Below, piece by piece: positions 51,914 to 59,223 of a stretch of DNA of 64,000 nt. Both the position numbers and the translations under genes were made by a program. The notes under the pieces were generated by a model. The model did no database searches. It had not been told where the DNA came from and saw only the letters and a program-made list of their open reading frames with translations. Within the stretch, counting starts at the first letter, position 1. Each line of letters opens with the position of its first letter. Origin of the DNA: an uncultured Rhodospirillaceae bacterium (lineage in GTDB: Bacteria > Pseudomonadota > Alphaproteobacteria > Reyranellales > Reyranellaceae); contig CAMFGZ010000005.1 of the NCBI GenBank assembly GCA_945952105.1, positions 159,669 through 223,668 on the forward strand, written 5' to 3'.

Positions 51914-53749
51914 CTAGTCGAGCTCGAAGGCGTTCTTGTAGTCGAGCTTCAGCGACGGATCCTGGTCTTCCTTGCGCAGCAGGCAGTTGCCGACGACCAG
52001 CACCTCGATCTCGCTGCCCATGAAGCAGCGCCACGCATCCTCGGGCGTGCAGACGATCGGCTCGCCGCGGACGTTGAACGAGGTGTTCACCACCACCGAG
52101 CTGCCGGTCTTCGCCTTGAAGGACGAGATCAGGTCGTAGAACGGCTTGTTGGTCTCTTCGTGGACCGTCTGGATGCGGCCCGAATAGTCGACGTGCGTGA
52201 CCGCCGGGATGTCCGAGCGCGGCACGTTCAGCTTGTCGATGCCGAACAGCGCGTCTTCCTCGGCGGTCATCTTGCGGCGGCGTTCCTCGACGACCGGCGC
52301 GACCATCAGCATGTAGGGGCTGTCGGTGTGGAAGTCGAAATACTTGTCGACGTCCTCGCGCAGTACCGCCGGCGCGAAGGGGCGGAACGACTCGCGGTAT
52401 TTCACCTTGAGGTTCAGCGTCTTCTGCATCGAGGGCGAGCGTGCATCGCCCAGGATCGAGCGGGCGCCGAGCGAACGCGGACCGAACTCCATGCGGCCCT
52501 GCATCCAGCCGACCGCCTTGTCATCGGCCAGCGCCTGCGCTGTCTGGTCGATCATCTCGTCGCGAGAGAGGCGCGAGAACTTGGCGCCGACGGCCGTGAG
52601 GCGTTCGGCAATCTCGTCGTCGTTGAAGTCCGGGCCGAGATAGGAGCCGGCCATGCCGTCCATGTGGCCGTTCAGCTTGCGCGGCTGGCCGAGGAAGCCG
52701 TGATAGGCGGCATAGGCCGCGCCGACCGCACCGCCGGCGTCGCCGGCCGCCGGCTGCACCCAGATGCCGTCGAAGATGTTCTCGCGCAGCAGCTTGCCGT
52801 TGGCGACGCAGTTCAGCGCCACGCCGCCGGCCAGGCAGATGTTCTTTACGCCGGTTTCCTTCTTCACCGACCGGCCGAGGCGGATCACGATCTCCTCGGT
52901 GACGGCCTGGATCGACGCGGCGAGGTCCATGTGATGCTGCGTCAGCATCTCCTCGGCATTGCGCCGCTTGCCGCCGAACAGGTCGCCGAACTTGTCGTTC
53001 GTCATCCGCAGGCCGGTGCAATAGTCGAAGTAGCTCTGGTCGAGGCGGAAGGTGCCGTCTTCCTTGAGGTCGACGATCTTGTCGAGGATCAGGCTCTTGA
53101 ACTTGGGCTCGCCATAGGGCGCGAGGCCCATGACCTTGTACTCGCCCGAGTTGACCTTGAAGCCGGTGTAGTAGGTGAATGCCGAATAGAGCAGGCCGAT
53201 CGAGTGAGGGAAGTGGATCTCGCGCAGCATCTCGAGCTTGTTGCCGCTGCCCATGGCCAGCGACGTCGTCGCCCATTCGCCAACGCCGTCCATGCAGAGG
53301 ACGGCCGCCTCTTCATAGGGCGACGGGAAAAACGCCGAGGCGGCGTGGCTCTGGTGATGCTCGCCGAACAGCAGCCGCTTCTGCCAGTCGAAGTCCGGCT
53401 GCCACTTCTTCATCTCGTCGCGCAGCAGCGTCTTCTGGAAGAGCTTCTCCTTCAGCCACAGCGGCATGGCCATGCGGAAGGAATTGAAGCCCCGCGGCGC
53501 GTAGGCGAGGTAGGTCTCGAGCAGGCGCTCGAACTTCAGGAACGGCTTGTCGTAGAAGGCGACGTAGTCGACGTCCTGAAGCTTGATGCCGGCGCGGTCC
53601 AGGCAGAACTGGACCGCGTTCTGCGGGAAGCCCGCATCGTGCTTCTTGCGGGTGAAGCGCTCTTCCTGCGCGGCGCTGACGAGATGACCGTCCTCGAGGA
53701 GCGCAGCCGCGCTGTCGTGATAGAAGGCCGAGACGCCGAGCACCCGCAT
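51914..53749 (-). CDS. carbamoyltransferase, NodU/CmcH family
   Basis: It transfers a carbamoyl group from carbamoyl phosphate to a hydroxyl on a natural product or glycan. The 611-residue protein has the N-terminal Kae1-like domain (start G-V-S-A-F-Y-H-D-S-A-A-A-L; metal-site E-E-R-F-T-R-K-K-H-D) and the C-terminal YrdC-like domain (R-P-F-A-P-A-V-L and T-S-F-N-V-R-G-E-P-I-V). AGGA precedes the ATG by 8 bases. Directly upstream are DUF5989 and SxtJ genes, a conserved trio whose substrate is unknown. Confidence 0.94.
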   Translation of the reverse strand: MRVLGVSAFYHDSAAALLEDGHLVSAAQEERFTRKKHDAGFPQNAVQFCLDRAGIKLQDVDYVAFYDKPFLKFERLLETYLAYAPRGFNSFRMAMPLWLKEKLFQKTLLRDEMKKWQPDFDWQKRLLFGEHHQSHAASAFFPSPYEEAAVLCMDGVGEWATTSLAMGSGNKLEMLREIHFPHSIGLLYSAFTYYTGFKVNSGEYKVMGLAPYGEPKFKSLILDKIVDLKEDGTFRLDQSYFDYCTGLRMTNDKFGDLFGGKRRNAEEMLTQHHMDLAASIQAVTEEIVIRLGRSVKKETGVKNICLAGGVALNCVANGKLLRENIFDGIWVQPAAGDAGGAVGAAYAAYHGFLGQPRKLNGHMDGMAGSYLGPDFNDDEIAERLTAVGAKFSRLSRDEMIDQTAQALADDKAVGWMQGRMEFGPRSLGARSILGDARSPSMQKTLNLKVKYRESFRPFAPAVLREDVDKYFDFHTDSPYMLMVAPVVEERRRKMTAEEDALFGIDKLNVPRSDIPAVTHVDYSGRIQTVHEETNKPFYDLISSFKAKTGSSVVVNTSFNVRGEPIVCTPEDAWRCFMGSEIEVLVVGNCLLRKEDQDPSLKLDYKNAFELD

Positions 53750-53767
53750 GGAAGTGTCCTTAGCCGC

Positions 53768-53920
53768 TTAAAACAGCGTGTAGATGAAGGGCGCGATCGC
53801 CGAACCCTTGGTGAGAACGATCAGGCCGCCGAAGATCACCATCATGACCAGGATCGGCAGCAGCCAGAACTTCTTGCGCTCGCGCATGAAGGCCCAGAGT
53901 TCGACAAGTATGGAGCCCAT
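53768..53920 (-). CDS. DUF5989 family small membrane protein
   Basis: This 50-residue product (M-G-S-I-L-V-E-L-W-A-F-M-R-E-R-K-K start, ending F-I-Y-T-L-F) has an amphipathic basic N terminus and one membrane helix (about 19-37). It matches DUF5989 proteins that accompany carbamoyltransferases. It lies 18 bases after the SxtJ stop and 18 before the carbamoyltransferase start, on the same strand. Confidence 0.88.
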   Translation of the reverse strand: MGSILVELWAFMRERKKFWLLPILVMMVIFGGLIVLTKGSAIAPFIYTLF

Positions 53921-53938
53921 TGCTCTGTCCTTTCGCGA

Positions 53939-54382
53939 TCAGAATTGGTTGCGCATGGATTGCGGCGGCGGCCCGGGAGGTGCGCGCTCGATCCAGTAGC
54001 TCTTGGCATTGCGATCAAGCTTCAGCCGCAGGAAATCCTTGCCGAAGGCACGCATCAGCAGACCGATCGGCATGATGGTCACGAAGAACAGCAGGCCGAG
54101 GATCAGCGGATTCATCACCTTGTAGAGGAGCAGGCCGAACTTCAGCCACAGCCGGTTCAGCGGGCCGAGCGCCTTGGGATAGACCAGCGCCACCACGAGG
54201 AACGCCACCGCAACCGGAAGCATCCACTTCCAGGCGGCGCCCTCTTCGGTGCCGTGGCGCCACAGGTTGATCGCCGTCAGGATCCCGAAGAACCCCGCGA
54301 AAACGAATCCGAACCCGCGATCGGTGCCCGCCTTGACGTGCTCCTCGCGCGAAAAATCTTCATGAAGCTGGCTGGTCGCCAT
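53939..54382 (-). CDS. SxtJ family membrane protein
   Basis: This 147-residue protein has about three hydrophobic segments (near 27-40, 52-68 and 92-112). It matches the SxtJ family, named for the saxitoxin cluster gene next to the carbamoyltransferase SxtI. It is the first gene of the SxtJ-DUF5989-carbamoyltransferase unit. No biochemical role is known; membrane placement suggests the carbamoylated product is envelope-linked. Confidence 0.88.
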   Translation of the reverse strand: MATSQLHEDFSREEHVKAGTDRGFGFVFAGFFGILTAINLWRHGTEEGAAWKWMLPVAVAFLVVALVYPKALGPLNRLWLKFGLLLYKVMNPLILGLLFFVTIMPIGLLMRAFGKDFLRLKLDRNAKSYWIERAPPGPPPQSMRNQF

Positions 54383-54464
54383 TTACCGAGCGTTCGTCAG
54401 TTGATTGGGGCTCTTAACTCTCTGATCCCAAACGCCAAGTCAATCGGCGACCAGCAGGGATTGG

Positions 54465-55139
54465 CTATTCCGCCGCAACCGAGGCGAACCGGTGCGACAG
54501 GAGGGCCTCGAGGGTCATCCGCCAGACGGCGGCCGCCCGCTCGAAGCTCAGATTGTCGCGGCGGCGCAGGACGATCCAGGCGTCGAGGGACAGCGCCGCG
54601 CCGATGGCGTCCGCCAGTTCCTCGCGGGCCTGCTCGTCCAGGCTGGCGAATTCCGGCGCGAAGGTCTCGAAGGTCGAGTCCCGCAACTCCTGCTTGAAGG
54701 CCTGGCCGCGCTCGATCAGGGCCGGATGGCCCACGAACTGGCCGGCGGCGACGCGCAGCGGGACGATCTTGTCGAACACCTCGGCCAGGCTCTGGACCAC
54801 CGAGCCGATCCGGTCCGACAGCGGACGGGTGTTGGCCGTGGGCGGCGGAACGACGATGTCCTGCCGGATGGCGTCCATGACAGTTACGAAAAGTGACTCA
54901 ACATCGCCGAAATGCTGGAAGACCGAGCGCACCGAGACGTCGGCCCGGCGGGCCACCGCGACCACGGTCGGGGCCGTGCTGGTTTCGGCGATCATGACCT
55001 TGGCGGCCTCGATGATCTTGCGACGGGTCTCGGCAGCCCGCCGGTTGCGCCCGTCGGGGCGAGCCGTCTGGTTCGTGTCAGTCGCTGCCGTCACTGCCGC
55101 CACTGCGTTGCCGCGCGGCATCACCGCTGCTTCGCTCAT
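54465..55139 (-). CDS. TetR/AcrR family transcriptional regulator
   Basis: This 224-residue regulator starts at 55139, where AGGA lies 9 bases upstream; the frame is open further upstream but without a site. The helix-turn-helix covers about residues 38-85 (R-R-K-I-I-E-A-A-K and A-R-R-A-D-V-S-V-R-S-V-F-Q-H-F). The C-terminal ligand domain is family-typical. It is divergent from the HAD gene. Target genes cannot be assigned. Confidence 0.92.
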   Translation of the reverse strand: MSEAAVMPRGNAVAAVTAATDTNQTARPDGRNRRAAETRRKIIEAAKVMIAETSTAPTVVAVARRADVSVRSVFQHFGDVESLFVTVMDAIRQDIVVPPPTANTRPLSDRIGSVVQSLAEVFDKIVPLRVAAGQFVGHPALIERGQAFKQELRDSTFETFAPEFASLDEQAREELADAIGAALSLDAWIVLRRRDNLSFERAAAVWRMTLEALLSHRFASVAAE

Positions 55140-55255
55140 GTGCAAATTCCTAATCCGGAGTTCAGGTCGATGGTCAACGAGCGACCAGTCGCCTATGGAG
55201 GGCGTGAGATAAGGGCCGACTGCGGCAGCAACAAGGTAAAGACCGTCGCACCACC

Positions 55256-55921
55256 ATGAATACGAGCCATGCAAAAACCCCGCTCGCGGTCCTCTGGGAC
55301 TTCGGCGGCGTCATCCTTTCGAGCCCCTTCGAGGCGTTCAATCGCTACGAGGTCGAGGCGAATCTTCCCAAAGATTTCCTGCGCAGCCTGAATGCGCGCA
55401 ACCCGGATACCAATGCCTGGGCAAAAATGGAACGAAGCGAGGTTTCACTGCAGGGCTTTGTCGAATTGTTCGAGGAAGAAGCAAGGCTGCAGGGGCACCG
55501 GGTCGAGGGCTGGAAGATTTTGCAGGCACTGAGCGGCGACATTCGGCCGCAGATGGTCGAGGCCCTGCGACGCTGCAAGGCGATGTTCCGGGTGGCCTGC
55601 ATCACCAACAACATGAAGTCGGGCGAAGGGCCGGGCATGGCGCGCAGCCCGGAGAAGGCCAAGGCGGTCGCCGAGATCATGTCTCTTTTCGAGCATGTCG
55701 TGGAATCGAGCAAAATCGGCCTGCGCAAACCCGATCCACGTATCTACCAGCATGCCTGCGACCTGCTCGGCGTCCCGCCCGACCGTTGCATCTATCTCGA
55801 CGACCTCGGCATCAACCTGAAGCCGGCGCGCGCCTTGGGCATGCGCACCATCAAGGTCGGGGATCCAGAAGCCGCGATCGACGAACTGCAGGCAATGGTG
55901 GGAATTCCGCTCAGGGGCTGA
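55256..55921 (+). CDS. HAD-IA family hydrolase
   Basis: This 221-residue haloacid-dehalogenase-fold protein has motif I W-D-F-G-G-V with nucleophile D15; the usual second aspartate is a glycine, common in one HAD-IA branch. Motif II is C-I-T-N-N near 119-123, motif III the lysine in K-I-G-L-R-K-P-D-P and motif IV Y-L-D-D-L near 181-185. Missing the acid/base aspartate suggests it may not be an ordinary phosphatase. recX follows 4 bases later. Confidence 0.88.
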   Translation: MNTSHAKTPLAVLWDFGGVILSSPFEAFNRYEVEANLPKDFLRSLNARNPDTNAWAKMERSEVSLQGFVELFEEEARLQGHRVEGWKILQALSGDIRPQMVEALRRCKAMFRVACITNNMKSGEGPGMARSPEKAKAVAEIMSLFEHVVESSKIGLRKPDPRIYQHACDLLGVPPDRCIYLDDLGINLKPARALGMRTIKVGDPEAAIDELQAMVGIPLRG

Positions 55922-55925
55922 TGCC

Positions 55926-56477
55926 GTGAAGCGGACCGCCTCTCCGATCACGGCGAAGTATCTGCAGAATGCCGCCGTGTTCTATCTCGAGCGGTACGCA
56001 AGTTCGGCAGAGGGTTTGCGGCGCGTGCTGCGGCGCCGGGTTTCCAAGGCACGCCTGCTCGACGCACCGGTCATGGACAATGTCGACGAGGCCATCGAGG
56101 CGCTCGTCGGAAAGTTCGTCGCCGCCGGCCTGCTCGACGACAAGGCTTTCGCCCAGACCAAGGCGAGGTCGCTGCACCGTCGGGGCATGTCGGGCCGGCT
56201 GACACGCCAGCGTCTGCAGGTGGCGGGCGTCGGCGCCGACGATGTCGAGGAGGCGATGGCCGCCCTCGACGACGAACTCGGCACCGATCCCGCGAAGCGA
56301 GAGTTACAGGCCGCGCTGGCCTTCGCCCGCCGCCGTCGCCTCGGTCCCTATCGCGCCAAGGACCGCGAAGACAACAAGGCGCGCGACCTCGCATCGATGG
56401 CGCGTGCGGGCTTTGCCTACAGTCTCGCCCGCAAGGTGATCGAGGCGGCCGACCCCGATTCTCTGGACGAAGCCTGA
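55926..56477 (+). CDS. recX: RecX family regulatory protein
   Basis: RecX modulates RecA filaments. This 183-residue protein has the helical repeats of the family: L-x2-Y-L-x3-A-x3-L near the N terminus, D-D-K-A-F-A-Q-T-K-A-R-S-L-H-R-R-G near 72-88 and the C-terminal A-R-A-G-F-A-Y-S-L-A-R-K-V-I block. It starts with GTG, 4 bases after the HAD stop. No recA gene is present in the window, so it is not in a recAX operon. Confidence 0.88.
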   Translation: MKRTASPITAKYLQNAAVFYLERYASSAEGLRRVLRRRVSKARLLDAPVMDNVDEAIEALVGKFVAAGLLDDKAFAQTKARSLHRRGMSGRLTRQRLQVAGVGADDVEEAMAALDDELGTDPAKRELQAALAFARRRRLGPYRAKDREDNKARDLASMARAGFAYSLARKVIEAADPDSLDEA

Positions 56478-56510
56478 ACGTCCCGCCATGGTTCGACCAA
56501 CGAGGAAACC

Positions 56511-56861
56511 ATGACCGTCACGATCTGGCACAACCCGCGCTGCAGCAAGTCACGGCAGACGCTCGACCTCTTGAGAAGCAAGGGCGTCGAACCGGCGATC
56601 CGCGAGTATCTCAAGGAGCCGCCGAGCAAGGCGGAGGTCGAGAAGCTCGTCTCCCTGGTCGGTGGCGATCCGCGCGAGCTGATCCGCGACGGCGAGGCCG
56701 AGTTCAAAGCCCTCAAGGTCAGGAAGGCGGACCTCACCAAGGCCGACATCGTGAAGGCGATCGCCGAGCATCCCGTCCTGCTGCAACGTCCGATCGTCGT
56801 GAAGGGCACGCAGGCCGCGATCGGCCGGCCTCCCGAAGCCGTCCTTCCCGTCCTGAAATGA
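56511..56861 (+). CDS. arsC: arsenate reductase (glutaredoxin-coupled) / ArsC family
   Basis: This 116-residue thioredoxin-fold protein has catalytic C11 in H-N-P-R-C-S-K-S-R and the V-E-P-A-I-R-E-Y-L block. ArsC reduces arsenate to arsenite; the related YfgD-type proteins lack the activity. No arsB or arsR nearby, so a housekeeping role is possible. It is 4 bases before the cyclase gene, in the same direction. Confidence 0.88.
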   Translation: MTVTIWHNPRCSKSRQTLDLLRSKGVEPAIREYLKEPPSKAEVEKLVSLVGGDPRELIRDGEAEFKALKVRKADLTKADIVKAIAEHPVLLQRPIVVKGTQAAIGRPPEAVLPVLK

Positions 56862-56865
56862 CGCC

Positions 56866-58533
56866 ATGACCGGACGGCTTCGCCTCTGGTCGGGCTACGT
56901 CCTCTTCTTCTACGTCGTCACCCATCTCCTCAATCATGCGCTCGGGCTGATCTCGCTGCGGGTCCTCGAAGCGGGCCGGCACCTGTTCGCGTCCCTCTGG
57001 AGCAATCCCGTCGGACTCGCGGTGCTTTACGGGGCGATGCTCGGCCACTTCTTCCTCGCGCTGTGGTCGCTGTACCGGCGGCGCGCGCTCAAGCTGTCGC
57101 GCTGGGAATGGGCGCAATGGATTCTCGGCGCGTCGATCATCCCGCTGGGCGTGGTCCATGTCGTCGGTACGCGACTCGCGGAGACGCTCTACGACGTCCA
57201 GACGGGCTACCCCTGGGTGCTGGGCTCGCTCGTCGCCGGCAACTGGACGGGCATAGTGCGCCAGTTCTCGCTGCCGCTCGTCGTCTGGATGCATGGCTGC
57301 ATCGGCCTGCACTTCGCCCTGCGCCTGAAGCCCTGGTACCGCGACTGGCTGCCGCTTCTCTACGGCCTCGCCCTGCTGATCCCCGCCGCCAGCCTCGCGG
57401 GCGCCGCCGTTGCGTTGCGTGACGTCGCCGAGCTGGCGCAGCGCCCCGGCTTCCTCGACATGCTGTTCGAGCGGGCGAATATCCCGGCCCCCGCTCAGCT
57501 CGCCAACCTCTATTCGATCGCGGCCGGGCTGGAATATGCAGCGCTCGCGCTGCTGGTCGGCGCAATCGCCGCGCGGCCGCTGCGCGACCTCTGGGAACGG
57601 CGCGCCGGCGTCGTGCGTCTCGACTACGACGAGCGCCGCAGCGTGACGCAGCCCGCCGGTCTCACGATCCTCGAGATGAGCCGCATTGCCGGCATTCCCC
57701 ACGCATCGGTCTGCGGCGGTCGCGGACGCTGCTCGACCTGCCGAGTGCGCATCACCGGCGAGGACCGCCACAGGCTGCCGCCGGCCTCGCCGGAAGAGGC
57801 GAAGGTGCTGGCGCGGATCGGCGCGCCGGCGAACGTCCGCCTCGCCTGCCAGCTGCATCCGCCCCCGGGCCATTATCGCGTGGCGCCGCTGCTGCCGGCC
57901 ACCGCCGGCCCCACCGAGGCCTATCGCCGCCAGCCGCAGGCCCATGGCGGCGAGCACTACGTCGCCGTGCTGTTCGCCGACATACGAGGCTTCACAACGA
58001 TCTCCGAGGGCAAGCTTCCCTATGACGTCGTGTTCCTGCTCAACCGCTACTTCCGGGCCACCGGCCAGGCCGTCGAGGCGGCCGGCGGCCGTCTCGACAA
58101 GTTCATCGGCGACGGCGTGATGGCGATCTTCGGCCTCAACCAGGAGCCGCAGCAGGCTTGCCGCCAGGCCCTCGATGCCGCGCGGCGCATGGCGCTGGCC
58201 CTCGACGATCTCAACGAGGCGATGTCGGGCGATCTCGACGCGCCGCTGCGCATCGGCATCGGCATCCATGCCGGCCCCGCCATCGTGGGCGAGATGGGCT
58301 ACGCCCGCGCCGCCCAGATCACGGCCATCGGCGACACGGTGAACACGGCGAGCCGGCTGGAATCGATGACCAAGGAATTCGGCGTCGAGCTGGTCGTGTC
58401 GCAGGAGCTGCTCGACCGCGCCGGCATCGATCTCGGCGACGCACCGCGGCACGAGGTCGAAATCCGCGGCCGCCAGAGCAGGCTCGCGGTTCGCGCCGTC
58501 TCGAAGGCCGGCGATCTCACGGCAATGTCATAA
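56866..58533 (+). CDS. cyaC: membrane class III adenylate cyclase with 6TM heme/quinone-sensing anchor and 2Fe-2S domain (CyaC type)
   Basis: This 555-residue protein has three parts. Residues 1-238 form a six-helix anchor with histidines H20, H24, H61, H98, H143 and H149, like the tetra-histidine diheme anchor of succinate dehydrogenases. Residues about 248-340 are a plant-type ferredoxin with C283-x5-C289-x2-C292 and C328. Residues about 362-545 are a class III cyclase with metal acids D372 and D416, adenine-site K412, and N493/R497. This matches CyaC of Sinorhizobium meliloti, in which the quinone pool controls cAMP synthesis. It is 4 bases after arsC. ATP rather than GTP use is inferred from K412. 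Confidence 0.9.
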   Translation: MTGRLRLWSGYVLFFYVVTHLLNHALGLISLRVLEAGRHLFASLWSNPVGLAVLYGAMLGHFFLALWSLYRRRALKLSRWEWAQWILGASIIPLGVVHVVGTRLAETLYDVQTGYPWVLGSLVAGNWTGIVRQFSLPLVVWMHGCIGLHFALRLKPWYRDWLPLLYGLALLIPAASLAGAAVALRDVAELAQRPGFLDMLFERANIPAPAQLANLYSIAAGLEYAALALLVGAIAARPLRDLWERRAGVVRLDYDERRSVTQPAGLTILEMSRIAGIPHASVCGGRGRCSTCRVRITGEDRHRLPPASPEEAKVLARIGAPANVRLACQLHPPPGHYRVAPLLPATAGPTEAYRRQPQAHGGEHYVAVLFADIRGFTTISEGKLPYDVVFLLNRYFRATGQAVEAAGGRLDKFIGDGVMAIFGLNQEPQQACRQALDAARRMALALDDLNEAMSGDLDAPLRIGIGIHAGPAIVGEMGYARAAQITAIGDTVNTASRLESMTKEFGVELVVSQELLDRAGIDLGDAPRHEVEIRGRQSRLAVRAVSKAGDLTAMS

Positions 58534-58594
58534 TATTTTCGTTGTCCGATGGACGGGCCGGGCGACAATCCAGCCGACCTTCAGGAGGACTCCG

Positions 58595-59077
58595 ATGCGC
58601 GCCCTTTTCCTTGCTGCCGCGATGACCGTGACGGCCCTCGGCCTGTCCCTGCCCGTCCAGGCCGCCGGCGGCGGTTCCTCGATGGAAACGCCGGCCAAGC
58701 CGGTCGACGCCAACTTCACGCGCGCCAAGGCGATGATCGAGGCGCGCGACTACAAGGGCGCGCTGCCGCTGCTTCAGCAGGTCGTGGCGAAGGACCCGAA
58801 GAACGCCGACGCCTACAACCTGATGGGCTTCGCCACGCGCAAGTCGGGCGATCCCACCGCCTCGCTGCAATACTACCAGCAGGCGCTTTCCATCGATTCC
58901 CGCCACATCGGCGCCTACGAATATCTGGGCGAAGCCTACCTGATGCTGGGCCGCCTGCCCGAGGCCGAGCAGCAGCTCGCGCGGCTCGACTCGCTCTGCA
59001 CCTTCGGCTGCGCCGAATACCGCCAGCTCAAGGCCGCGATCGCAGACTTCAAGGCCGGCAAGCGCCCGACGAATTAA
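58595..59077 (+). CDS. secreted tetratricopeptide-repeat protein
   Basis: This 160-residue protein has a signal peptide to about residue 24 (V-Q-A-A) and three TPR-like helix pairs from about 45 to 145, for example A-Y-N-L-M-G-F-A and Y-L-G-E-A-Y-L-M-L-G. It probably acts as a periplasmic scaffold. It follows cyaC by 61 bases and could share its transcript. Partner unknown. Confidence 0.88.
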   Translation: MRALFLAAAMTVTALGLSLPVQAAGGGSSMETPAKPVDANFTRAKAMIEARDYKGALPLLQQVVAKDPKNADAYNLMGFATRKSGDPTASLQYYQQALSIDSRHIGAYEYLGEAYLMLGRLPEAEQQLARLDSLCTFGCAEYRQLKAAIADFKAGKRPTN

Positions 59078-59090
59078 CTTTGCGCATCTT

Positions 59091-59128
59091 GTCATCCTGA
59101 GAGCTTCGGAAGCGAAATTCAGGACGAC
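59091..59128. repeat. inverted repeat (GTCATCCTGA / TCAGGACGAC)
   Basis: Ten-base arms at 59091-59100 and 59119-59128 pair with one G-U. This resembles the unit at 30462 and sits just before a terminator hairpin. Confidence 0.5.
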
Positions 59129-59129
59129 T

Positions 59130-59149
59130 AAAAGCCTCGACAGGCTTTT
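59130..59149. terminator. Rho-independent terminator
   Basis: AAAAGCCT-CGAC-AGGCTTTT is an 8-bp perfect stem ending in four T. It follows the TPR gene by 52 bases. It is symmetric, so it could work in both directions. Confidence 0.75.
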
Positions 59150-59223
59150 GCGCCGGCGGTCCAGCCGGCTATGCTGCGGCAAATAAACGCCCGTTCACGC
59201 CGCCGCATCGGAGGGCTCCCGCG

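Noticed and set aside
51776..54697. 973-codon open frame on the plus strand opposite the carbamoyltransferase trio
   Set aside because: Low-complexity composition and no motifs; the minus strand carries three recognisable genes in the same space.
55926..56477. recA-recX operon
   Set aside because: recX is present but no recA frame exists in the window.
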